A stretch of DNA of 64,000 nt from Desulfoluna butyratoxydans (GCF_900699765.1 NZ_CAADHO010000001.1:1-64000), one strand, 5' to 3'. Shown: positions 40,464 through 50,542, counted from the first letter of the stretch. The notes: generated from the letters alone by a model not told the origin. Translations and numbers: made by a program.

Positions 40464-41432
40464 CTAAACCACTGGGGGCTCGTACAGATGGCAGGCCACG
40501 AGGTGCCCTTTCCCCTGGTCCAGGAACTCGGGTTCTGTGGTGCGGCAGATGTCCATCACGTGGGGGCAGCGGGTATGGAACCGGCACCCGGACGGGGGGT
40601 GGATGGGAGACGGCACATCGCCCTTAAGGATGATGCGGTTTCCCTGCGCCCCGGGCTCGGGTACGGGGATGGCGGAGATCAGCGCCTGGGTGTAGGGATG
40701 CAGGGGCTCGCGGTAGATGGTGTCGGCGTCGGTCTGCTCCACGATCTTGCCCAGGTACATGACGGCCACCTGATCCGACACCAGGCGTACCACGGCCAGA
40801 TCGTGGGCGATGAACAGGGTGGTGAGCCCCATCTCCTCCTGAAGGTCGAGGAGAAGGTTAATCACCTGGGACTGGATGGAGACGTCCAGGGCCGACACCG
40901 GCTCGTCGCAAATCAAAAGGTCCGGGGAAAGGGCGATGGCACGGGCAATGCCGATGCGCTGGCGCTGGCCACCCGAAAACTCATGGGGAAACCGACTCTC
41001 CGCAGACCGGGGCAGCCCCACCTGGTCCAGAAGCTCGGCCACACGCTTTCGCCTGGACGGCCCGTCCCCGATGCCGTGGATCACCAGAGGTTCCTGGATG
41101 ATCTCCCCCACGCTGTGGCGGCTGTTGAGGGACTCGAACGGGTCCTGAAACACCATCTGGATCCGACGCCTGAAAGGTTTCAGTTCTTTTTCGGTGAGGG
41201 TGGTGAGATCCGTGCCGTCAAAACGCACGCTGCCGGAGGTGGCCTCGTACAAAGCCGCCAGGGTGCGCCCCAGGGTGCTCTTGCCGCACCCGGACTCCCC
41301 CACCAGCCCCAGGGTCTCGCCCGGGGCCACGGAAAAGGAGACCCCGTCAACGGCGTGGACATTCCCCACCTTGCGCTTGAAGACGCCCCCCGTCACCGGA
41401 AAGTATTTCACCAGATCCTTCACCGTCAACAT
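40464..41432 (-). CDS. Peptide ABC transporter ATP-binding protein (OppF/DppF type)
   Basis: 322 residues. Walker [13 protein letters not shown], signature LSGGQ-type [17 protein letters not shown], Walker [15 protein letters not shown], and the C-terminal oligopeptide-transporter extension ([16 protein letters not shown]...[10 protein letters not shown]). It energises peptide uptake together with the second ATPase. It lies 544 bases downstream of the D-type ATPase gene, behind a block of repeats. Confidence 0.92.
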   Translation of the reverse strand: MLTVKDLVKYFPVTGGVFKRKVGNVHAVDGVSFSVAPGETLGLVGESGCGKSTLGRTLAALYEATSGSVRFDGTDLTTLTEKELKPFRRRIQMVFQDPFESLNSRHSVGEIIQEPLVIHGIGDGPSRRKRVAELLDQVGLPRSAESRFPHEFSGGQRQRIGIARAIALSPDLLICDEPVSALDVSIQSQVINLLLDLQEEMGLTTLFIAHDLAVVRLVSDQVAVMYLGKIVEQTDADTIYREPLHPYTQALISAIPVPEPGAQGNRIILKGDVPSPIHPPSGCRFHTRCPHVMDICRTTEPEFLDQGKGHLVACHLYEPPVV

Positions 41433-41478
41433 GCCGTGCCGCTCCTTCCAATCATTGCAACGTGTCCAAAAAGAGTAA

Positions 41479-41585
41479 AATACCTGCCTCCGGCGGCCAA
41501 GGGCTGAGCCCTTGGAACCCTGGATCGCAAATGCTCCGGGGCTCGTTCCTCGCCCTGCGCATTTGCTGACGGGCTTCGCCCGTGT
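41479..41585 (+). repeat. Dispersed GCCTCCGGCGGC element, copy 3
   Basis: GCCTCCGGCGGCCAAGGGCT, then GAGCCCTTGGA, GATCGCAAATGCTC, GGGCTCGTTCCTCGCCC and GCGCATTTGCTGACGGGCTT. Closest to the copy at 40,157. Confidence 0.7.
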
Positions 41586-41631
41586 TGGGTACCAGCGTTA
41601 AGGGGCGAGGCCCTTGTATCGGGGTACCTTT

Positions 41632-41657
41632 CGCTCCCAGGCAGAGCCTGGGAGCGA
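41632..41657. repeat. Hairpin repeat CCCAGGCAGAGCCTGGG, copy 2
   Basis: CGCTCCCAGGCAGAGCCTGG followed by GAGCGAG; copy 1 is at 35,123-35,146. The outer arms differ in a compensating way (TTCCC/GGGAA there, GCTCCC/GGGAGC here), so the stem is kept. Confidence 0.65.
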
Positions 41658-41698
41658 GAAGAAGAATAAAACCTGGCACCTGTTTATGTGACATCCTG

Positions 41699-41827
41699 TA
41701 GGGTGTGCTTGCGCACCATTTGTTTGGAAAACCGCCATCTTTTGCTATGTCTATACGGCGTGACGGTAACCTGCACAGATAGTTTTATGACCGTTACGAT
41801 TCTTCGGCGGTGCGCAAGCGCACCCTG
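41699..41827. repeat. MITE-like element with 19-base terminal inverted repeats
   Basis: Left end TAGGGTGTGCTTGCGCACC (41,699-41,717); right end GGTGCGCAAGCGCACCCTG (41,809-41,827), 17 of 19 positions complementary to the left end. Length 129. Ends resemble the shorter element at 30,888-30,970. No coding capacity. Confidence 0.65.
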
Positions 41828-41976
41828 CCTCCCCGGTAACGCGTCCCCCACATAAAAAGACGATTGCGCACCCTTTACATTTTACACAACCCGTCTGTCT
41901 CACTTTTCAAAAGCTTGGCCCCCGGCAGGGTCGCCGAAGGCAGGCTTTTGGCAACGACCTTGACCGTTGGGTCGAA

Positions 41977-42984
<1,008 letters not shown>

Positions 42985-42986
42985 GC

Positions 42987-44786
42987 TTATCCTTTCGGCT
43001 TGAAGGTCTCGTCGATGATGGTCACCGGCTCAAAGGCCTTTTTCTTTTTCATGGCCTTTTTGGTCTCCTCGTGACGCGCCTTGTCGTACCAGAGCACGCT
43101 GTCGCCAAAGGGGTCGAAGAGGTCACTGGAGTGCTTGGTGCCTGGGGGCTCGGGCAGCCGCCACCAGCGCCAGTATGCCTGCCTGAAATAGGGCACCATC
43201 ATGGTGGGCACAAAGTTGGCCTGGTCGTGAAGCATGCGCTGGATTTTACGGGAGAGGACTTTTCGCTCTTCTTCGTCCAGGGAGTTGTGGTAGCGGTCGA
43301 TGTATTTGTCCAGCTCTTTGTTGTCCGTATTGGTGATGTTGTTGGTCTGGGGCTTGTGGGCGTTGTCCGAGTGGTAGGTCTGCCAGTACCTCGGGTGGAA
43401 GCTGGTGGACCAGGCCATCATGGCCACGTCGTGCCGCTTCTCCAGGAATTTTTTGAAGGCCGCGGAATTGTCCAGCTTCTGAATGCGGATCTCCACTCCG
43501 GCCTTTTTGGCCTCTTCCTTGAGCACCACAAGCCGCTCGGTGATCTCATCAAAAGAGTAGCTCACTTCCACGGAGAACCGTTTGCCCTCTTTCTCCCAGA
43601 TGCCATCGCCTCCCCGGGTCCACCCCGAGGCGGTCATGTACTCGGCCACCTTGTCGATGTCGTAGGGACGCGCTTCAATGGTCTCGTCCGTGTACTCTCC
43701 GTACCCCTGGTAGGCCTGCTTCAGACGGAAATAGTCGCCCCGGAGCACTTTATTGATCACCTTGTCCACGTTCATGGCATAGGCAAAAGCCAGGCGCACG
43801 TTGCGGTCTTTGAAAATCTCCCGGTCCTCGTTAAGGTAAAAACCCTGGGGCGGACGCCTGGTGTCGTTGAAAAACCAGATCCGCTCCACATACCCTTTGT
43901 CCACCACCTCGGTAGCGCTCTTGCGGTACCAGTACTTGGGATAGGTGATGCGGAAGGTGTCGAAACGCCCTTTGCGGAAATACTCCCATTGGGTGTTGAA
44001 GTCCCGGACCACGCGGAAAATCACCTTGTTCACGTTGTACCGGCCCTTGTTGTAGTGAAGGTCCTTGGCCCACCAGTCCTTTTTCCGGGTAAAGACCACC
44101 TCTTTTCCCTTTTTAAAGGAACTGATCTGGTAAGGACCGGTGTTGGGAACGATCTTCCAGTTGTACCGCCCAACGAAATCTTTTCCGATCTTGCCGTAGT
44201 AGTGGCGCGGGGTGGGTGAAATGGTGAGCTTCAAGTGCAGATCCGGCTCCGCCCTGGTGCTCACCACCGCCAGGGTGTGGTCGTCGTAGACGATGACCTT
44301 TTCGATCTCCTCGGTGTAATACCGGTTGTACCAGGGTGCCACGATATCCTTGGAACGCATGAACTCCATGGTATAGGCAAAATCCCCGGCTGTCACCGGC
44401 ACCCCGTCGGACCAGCGCGCCCTGGGGTCGAGCTTGAAGTACATGGTCTTCTTGTCATCCCCGAAGGCCCAGTGGGTGGCCAGGGCCGGAATGATCCGCT
44501 CGGTGTTGGGATGAAGCGCCACCAGGCTCATCTGGTTGGCCCCGATGTTGCTCCGGAAGCTGCCGTTGGAGTCCGGCCCCACGGTGCGGAAGGTCAAAGG
44601 GTAGCTGGCAATGGCGCTTCGAAACACCCCGCCCTTGACCGCATGGGGGGAGGCAAAGACCGGGTCCTCATGGTTGGTCAGCCACGTTATCCCTTCGGGC
44701 AGGGTTTCGCCTGCCACGCAGGTCCCCCCCCACACCAAAAAAGCCAAAGTCAAAACGATGAACCGAGCCATCACCTGTTGTCGCAT
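42987..44786 (-). CDS. Periplasmic peptide-binding protein (YejA-like, SBP family 5)
   Basis: 599 residues from ATG 44,786 with AGGAG 7-8 bases upstream; the longer frame to 44,828 lacks a ribosome site. Signal peptide MRQQVMARFIVLTLAFLVWGGTCVAG. SBP_bac_5 signature with YejA features: GGVFRSAIASYPLTFRTVGPDSNG and RARWSDGVPVTAGDFAYTMEF. YejA binds oligopeptides and microcin C. It sits after the two permease genes and before the ATPases. Confidence 0.88.
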   Translation of the reverse strand: MRQQVMARFIVLTLAFLVWGGTCVAGETLPEGITWLTNHEDPVFASPHAVKGGVFRSAIASYPLTFRTVGPDSNGSFRSNIGANQMSLVALHPNTERIIPALATHWAFGDDKKTMYFKLDPRARWSDGVPVTAGDFAYTMEFMRSKDIVAPWYNRYYTEEIEKVIVYDDHTLAVVSTRAEPDLHLKLTISPTPRHYYGKIGKDFVGRYNWKIVPNTGPYQISSFKKGKEVVFTRKKDWWAKDLHYNKGRYNVNKVIFRVVRDFNTQWEYFRKGRFDTFRITYPKYWYRKSATEVVDKGYVERIWFFNDTRRPPQGFYLNEDREIFKDRNVRLAFAYAMNVDKVINKVLRGDYFRLKQAYQGYGEYTDETIEARPYDIDKVAEYMTASGWTRGGDGIWEKEGKRFSVEVSYSFDEITERLVVLKEEAKKAGVEIRIQKLDNSAAFKKFLEKRHDVAMMAWSTSFHPRYWQTYHSDNAHKPQTNNITNTDNKELDKYIDRYHNSLDEEERKVLSRKIQRMLHDQANFVPTMMVPYFRQAYWRWWRLPEPPGTKHSSDLFDPFGDSVLWYDKARHEETKKAMKKKKAFEPVTIIDETFKPKG

Positions 44787-44873
44787 TCTGTTCTCCTGAT
44801 AAAAATAAAAACCTCCGGGCTCGCCCACACGCCGCCCGCCCCCTTTCGCCTTTCGCCCTTAGCCTCCCCTATT

Positions 44874-44921
44874 CCCCCGTTTTTCCTATCACCCGTTTTT
44901 CCTATCACCTGTTTTCCCTAT
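44874..44921. repeat. Three 16-base tandem repeats
   Basis: Units CCCCCGTTTTTCCTAT, CACCCGTTTTTCCTAT and CACCTGTTTTCCCTAT run head to tail. A second simple array of ACTATTCACCATTC-like units follows at about 44,957-45,010. Both lie inside the leftward transporter operon between the yejE-like and yejA-like genes. Confidence 0.7.
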
Positions 44922-45005
44922 AACCAGCGTGCCCCCTCACCCTCGGCACAATCACACCATTCACCACCAACTATTCACCATTCACTACTGACTACTCACC
45001 ATTCA

Positions 45006-46049
45006 CTATTCATAATACGTATACATCTTCGGATCAAACGCCTCCCTCACCGCCTCTCCCACAAAGGTGACGGTGGTGAGCACCAGGGTCAAGGCCACGA
45101 TGACCGCCCCGGCAATCCACCAGGCATCCATGTTGGCCCATCCCTGATTGAGCAGCTCTCCCCAGCTCGGGGTGGGCGCGGGCAAGCCGAAGCCCAGGTA
45201 ATCCAGGGAGGTCAGGGCAACGATCCCTCCAGACACGGAAAACGGGGCATAGGTCACCACCACGGCCAGGGTGTTGGGCAGGATGTGACGAAAAATAATC
45301 CGGCTCCGGGAGGCGCCCATGGCCCGGGCGGCCAGGACGTACTCGCGTTCCCGTTCCCGATAGGTCATGGTGCGCATCACCCAGGTCATGCCCATCCAGC
45401 TGAACAGGGCCATGAGGATGATGAGGGTCCAGAAGCCCGGGGTCATCACCGAGGCGATGATGATCACCACGTACAAAAAGGGCACGTTGGACCAGATCTC
45501 AATGAGCCGCTGGACAAAAAGGTCAAAGCGCCCCCCCAGGTACCCCATGAGGCAGCCCACCCCCACCCCCACCCCGTAGGTCACCAGCAGAAGCCCCAGG
45601 GCAAAGAAGATGGCCGTGCGGAACCCGTAGATCAGGCGGGCCAGCACATCGCGGCCCACGGTGTCCGTTCCCAGGAGATGCCGTCCTTCTATGGACGGGG
45701 CAAAGGGCGGGTAATCCCCCTCCTTGAGGTCGGTCTCCAGGGGGTTCCAGGGAATGGGGGGCATGATCACCCACCCCGTCCCTTCGTCTTCAAGATGCAC
45801 TTTCAGCTTCCGGTAGTTGGTCTCGTAACTGTAATCCAGGCCGAAGTCGGTACCCGGCACCATGGTCCCGTAGGTGGGAAACACAAGGCTCCCGTTATAG
45901 CTCACCACCAGGGCCCGGCTGTTAACCCACAATTCGGCCCCCACGGCCAGCACCAGAAGGATCATCAGGATCACAAAAGACCAGAATCCGCGCTTAATGG
46001 AGCGGAATCGTTTGAGCTTTCGTATGGTCAGGGGATTAAGCGCCATCAT
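45006..46049 (-). CDS. Peptide ABC transporter permease (YejE/DppC type)
   Basis: 347 residues. N-terminal span (FWSFVILMILLVLAVGAELW), a large YejE-type periplasmic insert (NYRKLKVHLEDEGTGWVIMPPIPWNPLETDLKEGDYPPFAPSIEGRHLLGTDTVGRDVLARLIYG), then four to five spans and the EAA motif (EYVLAARAMGASRSRIIFRHILPN). The G-T-D-x-x-G-R-D-V-L-A-R motif is typical of the DppC group. Overlaps the upstream permease by 4 bases. Confidence 0.9.
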   Translation of the reverse strand: MMALNPLTIRKLKRFRSIKRGFWSFVILMILLVLAVGAELWVNSRALVVSYNGSLVFPTYGTMVPGTDFGLDYSYETNYRKLKVHLEDEGTGWVIMPPIPWNPLETDLKEGDYPPFAPSIEGRHLLGTDTVGRDVLARLIYGFRTAIFFALGLLLVTYGVGVGVGCLMGYLGGRFDLFVQRLIEIWSNVPFLYVVIIIASVMTPGFWTLIILMALFSWMGMTWVMRTMTYREREREYVLAARAMGASRSRIIFRHILPNTLAVVVTYAPFSVSGGIVALTSLDYLGFGLPAPTPSWGELLNQGWANMDAWWIAGAVIVALTLVLTTVTFVGEAVREAFDPKMYTYYE

Positions 46050-47056
46050 TCGAAGGTCACCCTTGGGTCGGTTAAGGCCACGCAGATATCCGACAGGATA
46101 TTGCCGATGAGAAAAAGCAGGGAGGAGATCACCAGCACCCCCAGCACCACGGGATAGTCCCGCTCCACCACGGATTCGTAACCGAGGAGGCCCATGCCGT
46201 CAATGTTGAACACCTTTTCAATTAAAAAGGAACCGGTAAGGATCAGGGAAATGTTGCTGCCGAAACTGGTGGCAAGGGGAATGAGGCTGTTACGGAGCGC
46301 GTGGCGGAACACCGCCTTGCGAAAGGGAAGGCCCTTGGCCACAGCCGTGCGCATGTAGTCGGCGGCCAGGTTGTCCATGAGGGTGTTTTTCATGAGCATG
46401 GTCATGACGGCAAAGGAGCCCGCAACATAGGAGATCACCGGCAGCACCGTGTGCCACACCACGTCCTTCACTTTTCCCCAGCCATCCAGCTCATCGTAAA
46501 AATCCCCCACAAAGCCCCCCAAGGGAAAAAACTCCCAGCGCGCAGCAAAAAGAAGAAGGAGCAGCACCCCGATGACCCACCCGGGAATGGCGTAGCCCGT
46601 AAAGACGAGAAGGGAGGAGATGTTGTCGAACCGGCTGTTGTGGCGCACGGCCTTGGCCACCCCCAGAGGGATGCACACCCCGTACACCAGCACCAGGGAA
46701 ATGAGCCCGAAGTAAAGGGAAATGGGGAGCCGGTCCAGAATCATGGAGAGCACCGGGTCGTAATACCGCGTGGAGGTCCCCAGATCCCCGGTCACCACCT
46801 TGCCCAGCCAGGAGGCATAACTCTGGAGCAGGGGCTTGTCGAACCCGTAGTACCGCTTGAGTTCTTCAATCTGGTCCTCGGACAGGGGCTGGCTCTGATC
46901 CCCTGTGACCATGCCCGTCTGCTGGGCCCGCGCCTCGGCGATCATCCGCTCCACGGGCCCCCCCGGCACAAACCGGGTCACGGCAAACACCATCACCGTG
47001 ATGCCCAGAAAGGTGGGAATCACCAACAACAATCGCCTGATAAAGTATGCTTTCAT
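46046..47056 (-). CDS. Peptide ABC transporter permease (YejB/DppB type)
   Basis: 336 residues. First span LLLVIPTFLGITVMVFAVTRFVPGGPVERM, then a YejB-typical insert (LSEDQIEELKRYYGFDKPLLQSYASWLGKVVTGDLGTS), further spans, and the EAA loop (DYMRTAVAKGLPFRKAVFRHALRNSLIPLAT). First gene of the transporter operon B-E-A-D-F. Confidence 0.9.
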   Translation of the reverse strand: MKAYFIRRLLLVIPTFLGITVMVFAVTRFVPGGPVERMIAEARAQQTGMVTGDQSQPLSEDQIEELKRYYGFDKPLLQSYASWLGKVVTGDLGTSTRYYDPVLSMILDRLPISLYFGLISLVLVYGVCIPLGVAKAVRHNSRFDNISSLLVFTGYAIPGWVIGVLLLLLFAARWEFFPLGGFVGDFYDELDGWGKVKDVVWHTVLPVISYVAGSFAVMTMLMKNTLMDNLAADYMRTAVAKGLPFRKAVFRHALRNSLIPLATSFGSNISLILTGSFLIEKVFNIDGMGLLGYESVVERDYPVVLGVLVISSLLFLIGNILSDICVALTDPRVTFE

Positions 47057-47078
47057 CGATGCCTTTTATTGAAAAATT

Positions 47079-47178
47079 GCCTCCGGCGGCGAGGGGTGCC
47101 ACCTCGAAAGCGGATTGCAAATGCTCCGAGCCCTCGTTCCTCGGCCACGTCACATTCGCCGACAGGCTGCGCCTGTAA
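47079..47178 (+). repeat. Dispersed GCCTCCGGCGGC element, copy 4
   Basis: TTGCCTCCGGCGGCGAGGGG, then CACCTCGAAAG, GGATTGCAAATGCTC, CCCTCGTTCCTCGG and CATTCGCCGACAGGCTG. Same block order as the inverted copy at 36,799. Confidence 0.65.
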
Positions 47179-47230
47179 ACCAAAACGGGTGGTATGGCTG
47201 ACGTCGCCACGACCTATAATCTTCTGGAGC

Positions 47231-47253
47231 GCCGCACTCCCGTGCGGCGTTTT
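47231..47253 (+). terminator. Terminator-like hairpin, plus orientation
   Basis: GCCGCAC-TCCC-GTGCGGC followed by GTTTTGT. It points rightward although both flanking genes run leftward, so its role is uncertain. Confidence 0.4.
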
Positions 47254-47351
47254 GTCTTCCCGACAGGGCCACACAGATGCAAAAACAGAACATAGTCCCT
47301 GTTTACGAGCGTCATACGGCCCCCTCGGCCCCCAAAATCCCCACCCCGAAC

Positions 47352-48284
47352 TTACCAGAGAAGCTCCACCTCGCCCCACACCTTGATATCCAGCCGGTCG
47401 TCGGTGCGGCATTCGCCGTCGAGCATCCAGCGGACGGGACCGTTTTCCGAGCGGATGGTCACCTGCTCGGCCGGGGCGGAGTAGTGCATGGCATCATGGG
47501 GAATGTCGCGGCCGGTCCAGAGCCTGGGAATCTGCCCCACGATCTGCATGGGGGAAAGGGAGCAGGCCATGAAGTGAAAGGCGCCCTTGCGCTCATACGC
47601 CCTGGGGGTTGCCCTGCAGCCCATGCTGATGTCCTCCACGGTGCACCCCAGGATGATGCTGAACTCCGTCTCGGGCAGGGGCTCTCCATCCACCTCCACG
47701 ATAAGGGGCTCGGGCTTGAACATCTCTTTGGCGTAGCCGGTACCGGCAAGGGTGCTGCCTGCAATCTGGAATCCCATCTTCACCGCCTGCACCGGCCCCT
47801 GGCTCGGGGCGTCGTAATAGGCATCCAGGAACCTCACCACCACGGCAGCCCCGGACATAAATCCCAGGTGGCCGTTGGCACAGAGTACCTGATTCTTCAT
47901 GCGGGTCAGGGGGCCCTGGTCTTTGAGCCCTTTGACCACCTTGCTCAAAATGGACTCAGGCGTCCCCTTGATGCCCAGGCCGCCCGCCACGGTGTTCATG
48001 GTGCCGCCCCGCATCACCACAAAGGAAGGCAGGGGGTGCTCCTTATAGATGTCTGCAAAAATGGTCATGGCCATTTGAAGCGAGCCGTCGCCTCCGTTGA
48101 CCCCCACCACTTTGCACCCTGTCTCCAGGCAGTGCCTGGCCACATCATGGACCGCATCCACGGATCGGGTCTGGTGAAGGGTGCCGACCCCCTCCAGAAT
48201 CTTTGCCAGACGCTCGGCACGCTCGGGTCGTTTTCGGTTCTGCTTGGCGTTGGGATTATGAATGACTGAAATCACGGGTCTCAT
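47352..48284 (-). CDS. Diacylglycerol kinase-family lipid kinase
   Basis: 310 residues. DAGK catalytic motif GVNGGDGSLQMAM (the usual G-G-D-G-T has Ser for Thr), N-terminal IHNPNAKQN, and RGGTMNTVAGGLGI in place of the usual P-x-G-T-x-N-D/T-F motif. Family members phosphorylate diacylglycerol, sphingosine-like lipids or make lipid precursors (YegS/BmrU-like). It is divergent from the dcw cluster. Confidence 0.85.
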   Translation of the reverse strand: MRPVISVIHNPNAKQNRKRPERAERLAKILEGVGTLHQTRSVDAVHDVARHCLETGCKVVGVNGGDGSLQMAMTIFADIYKEHPLPSFVVMRGGTMNTVAGGLGIKGTPESILSKVVKGLKDQGPLTRMKNQVLCANGHLGFMSGAAVVVRFLDAYYDAPSQGPVQAVKMGFQIAGSTLAGTGYAKEMFKPEPLIVEVDGEPLPETEFSIILGCTVEDISMGCRATPRAYERKGAFHFMACSLSPMQIVGQIPRLWTGRDIPHDAMHYSAPAEQVTIRSENGPVRWMLDGECRTDDRLDIKVWGEVELLW

Positions 48285-48596
48285 TTCCTAAAATTGCATT
48301 TAAGGTATAAAAAAAATCGCAATACACGGCTTGATATGAGGGGTACCTCTGCCCGCGACAAAGGGATGTCGCGTCACGACGCGATGCGTGCGGGCTGTCG
48401 GGAATGCTTGCTCCGGGATGCCAGAAGGGAGGGTGCAAGTCTCCTGATTCTTATCAGAACTTTCGGCCCCGTGCCCAGATCTTTTTTTTCTGAACCCCGT
48501 TCCACCCCACTTTGCACCTCATCAACCGCACTTTTCTTTTACACGGTTAATCGCATATAATCATTAAATAATTTGTAACAAATTTTGTTTTTTCCC
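48285..48596. other. Intergenic region upstream of the dcw cluster
   Basis: No gene. It contains the palindrome GTCGCGTCACGACGCGAT (about 48,367-48,384) and an AT-rich stretch from 48,545. It must carry the leftward lipid-kinase promoter on its left side. Confidence 0.45.
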
Positions 48597-48624
48597 TTGA
48601 CTATTCGACCAAAAATTGTAGTCT
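48597..48624 (+). promoter_or_regulatory. Probable promoter of the mraZ/dcw operon
   Basis: TTGACT (48,597-48,602) and TAGTCT (48,619-48,624) with a 16-base spacer, in AT-rich DNA 50 bases before the mraZ ATG. The strongest sigma-70-like match in the gap. MraZ normally binds TGGG repeats here, but I see none that is clear. Confidence 0.55.
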
Positions 48625-48673
48625 TACAAAAGTAAAGTGGATGTAATGTGCATCAAACACCCAAAGGCTTGGC

Positions 48674-49126
48674 ATGAGCGCATTCAGAGGCACCTCGAAT
48701 CACACACTGGACCCCAAAGGGAGACTCATCATCCCTTCGCGGTTCCGATCCGTCATCAAGGCGGGACGGGAGGAGTGCGTGATGGTGACAAAACTGGACG
48801 GAGCCCTCTACGCCTACACCATGGAAGAGTGGGATATCTTTGAGACCAAGCTGCGCAAAGCCATGGGCAAGCACATGAACAAGATCCGGCGTTTTATCAT
48901 CGGCAGCGCCCAGGCGTGCCCCCTGGACAAGCAGGGGCGCATACAGATACCCAAAGACCTCCGGGATTATGCCGACATCCGGCCCGAAGGAGAGGTCACC
49001 CTCGTGGGCCTGGTGGAACGCTTCGAGATCTGGCAATCAGACAAACTGAAAGACGAGCAGGACGCCATCGAAGAACTGCTCCAAACCGACGAAGCTCGTG
49101 ACGAGCTGACGGAACTGGGACTTTAG
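48674..49126 (+). CDS. mraZ: Transcriptional regulator MraZ
   Basis: 150 residues with the duplicated AbrB-like fold: first half FRGTSNHTLDPKGRLIIPSRFR, second half AQACPLDKQGRIQIPKDLRDYA, each with the D-x-K-G-R/D-K-Q-G-R signature. MraZ represses or tunes its own dcw operon. The canonical first gene, 6 bases before rsmH. Confidence 0.95.
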   Translation: MSAFRGTSNHTLDPKGRLIIPSRFRSVIKAGREECVMVTKLDGALYAYTMEEWDIFETKLRKAMGKHMNKIRRFIIGSAQACPLDKQGRIQIPKDLRDYADIRPEGEVTLVGLVERFEIWQSDKLKDEQDAIEELLQTDEARDELTELGL

Positions 49127-49132
49127 ATCCAA

Positions 49133-50071
49133 ATGGATTTCAAACATATATCCGCCATGCCCCGAGAGGTCATGACCGCCCTTGATCCCAAACAGGGCGG
49201 CACCTTTGTGGACGGTACCCTGGGCGGGGGGGGCCACTCGGCGCTGATCATCGATCGCATCATGCCGGGGGGCCGGTTCATCGGGATCGATCAGGACATG
49301 GACGCCATACAAAACGCCCGGAAACGATTCTCCGACCACGGTGAGAGCGTCACCCTTGTCCACGACAACTTTGCCAACATTGCCGCCATCCTCAAGGACC
49401 TCGGCGTAAGCGGCGTGGACGGGATTCTGGTGGACATCGGGCTCTCGCAGCACCAGCTTGAAGGCAGCGGCCGAGGATTCAGCTTCATGCGGGACGAGCC
49501 CCTGGACATGCGCATGGACGCCCGGGGCGACACCACCGCCGAAGACCTTGTCAACACGCTCCCGGAAAAGGAGCTGGCAGATATCATCTTCAAATACGGG
49601 GAAGAGCGTTTCTCCCGGGGCATTGCCAGGGCCATCGTTAAAAAGCGCCAGGCATCGCCCATCACGACCACGGCGGAACTTGCCGACATCATCCGCTACG
49701 CCATGCCGGCCAAGGCGGTGGCCAAGCAGAAGATCCATCCGGCCACCCGGAGTTTCCAGGCCATCCGCATCGCCGTCAACCGCGAGCTGGATCGGCTGGA
49801 GCGGTTCATGGATGATTTTCTGGGGCTCCTCAACCCCGGCGGCAGGCTGTGCGTTCTCTCCTTTCACTCCCTGGAGGACCGCATCGTCAAGCAGAAGATG
49901 AAGGAGCTGGCCACCGGATGCACCTGCCCGAAACAGTTCCCCATCTGCACCTGTGGAAACGAGCCGAAGGTCAAGCTCCTCACCCGCAAGGCCGTTCGAC
50001 CCGCCGACGACGAGGTGGCGGAAAATCCCATGGCACGCAGCACACGCCTCAGGGCCTGTGAAAAATTGTAA
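49133..50071 (+). CDS. rsmH: 16S rRNA (cytosine-1402-N4)-methyltransferase RsmH
   Basis: 312 residues. SAM-binding motif FVDGTLGGGGHS at 25-36, IGIDQDMDAI, and the family signature GILVDIGLSQHQLEGSGRGFSFMRDEPLDMRMD; later TRSFQAIRIAVNRELD and CVLSFHSLEDRIVK. Methylates N4 of C1402 in 16S rRNA for decoding accuracy. Usual place after mraZ. Confidence 0.96.
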   Translation: MDFKHISAMPREVMTALDPKQGGTFVDGTLGGGGHSALIIDRIMPGGRFIGIDQDMDAIQNARKRFSDHGESVTLVHDNFANIAAILKDLGVSGVDGILVDIGLSQHQLEGSGRGFSFMRDEPLDMRMDARGDTTAEDLVNTLPEKELADIIFKYGEERFSRGIARAIVKKRQASPITTTAELADIIRYAMPAKAVAKQKIHPATRSFQAIRIAVNRELDRLERFMDDFLGLLNPGGRLCVLSFHSLEDRIVKQKMKELATGCTCPKQFPICTCGNEPKVKLLTRKAVRPADDEVAENPMARSTRLRACEKL

Positions 50072-50152
50072 CGTTGGGGCAGGATGCTGTACTTGACCGC
50101 CCCTGAGCGCACGTTGCCGGACCCCGGCCTCACCCTCTGACGGACCTGTCCC

Positions 50153-50452
50153 ATGAGCCGAAAAAAGTCCTTGATCTCCCCGGCCATGCAACTGGCCGTC
50201 CTGCTGTTTCTTGCGGTGCTGCTGGTGGAAGGGTTCACCTACACCTGGGTACGAAGCAGGTGTCACCTGACCAACCGCTCCATCGCCTCGGAGACGATCC
50301 TGAACCAGAAGCTGGTCAAGACCCGAAAACGTCTCAAGGTCGAGCTGGCACACCTGAAATCACCCCGGCAGATCACGGGCAGGGCCCGGACAGAACTCGG
50401 TCTGAAGCGGCCCACCCAGGACCAGATCCTCCGGCTGAAAAGCCCGCAGTAG
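50153..50452 (+). CDS. ftsL: Cell division protein FtsL
   Basis: 99 residues with a single membrane span (about 8-29, SPAMQLAVLLFLAVLLVEGFTY), then a coiled-coil-like segment (ETILNQKLVKTRKRLKVELAHLKSPRQITGRARTELGLKRPTQDQILRL). The P-x-x-I/R-x-A-x-x-x-L-G-L ending is typical. Links FtsQ and FtsW/FtsI in the divisome. Identification rests on position and topology because FtsL sequences diverge. Confidence 0.85.
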   Translation: MSRKKSLISPAMQLAVLLFLAVLLVEGFTYTWVRSRCHLTNRSIASETILNQKLVKTRKRLKVELAHLKSPRQITGRARTELGLKRPTQDQILRLKSPQ

Positions 50453-50542
50453 GCCGTCGGAACCAGCAAACAAGACAAAGCAAGCAAGTAAAACGGCCTT
50501 GATTCCTTATTTTTCAAGCCCGTCAAAACCATAGAGGAAACC

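Larger units (their letters stand above)
41433..41976. other. Repeat island between the two transporter ATPase genes
   Basis: It holds, in order: a GCCTCCGGCGGC element (41,479-41,585), a GCTCCCAGGCAGAGCCTGGG hairpin (41,632-41,657), a 129-base MITE-like element with 19-base inverted ends (41,699-41,827), and a terminator-like palindrome (about 41,899-41,950). No gene. Confidence 0.65.

Noticed and set aside
44235..46157. Long plus-strand open frame (640 codons) opposite the transporter genes
   Set aside because: Antisense to well-recognised permease and binding-protein genes, and rich in His-Gly-Pro; crosses the tandem repeats. Not a gene.
48625..48673. MraZ-binding TGGG repeats before mraZ
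   Set aside because: Only single GTGG/ATGTG strings occur; the required spaced TGGG repeats are not seen.
49037..50353. Long minus-strand open frame (438 codons) across mraZ and rsmH
   Set aside because: It lies opposite clear rsmH and mraZ genes, has His/Gly/Val-rich shadow composition and no family motif; a by-product of high GC.
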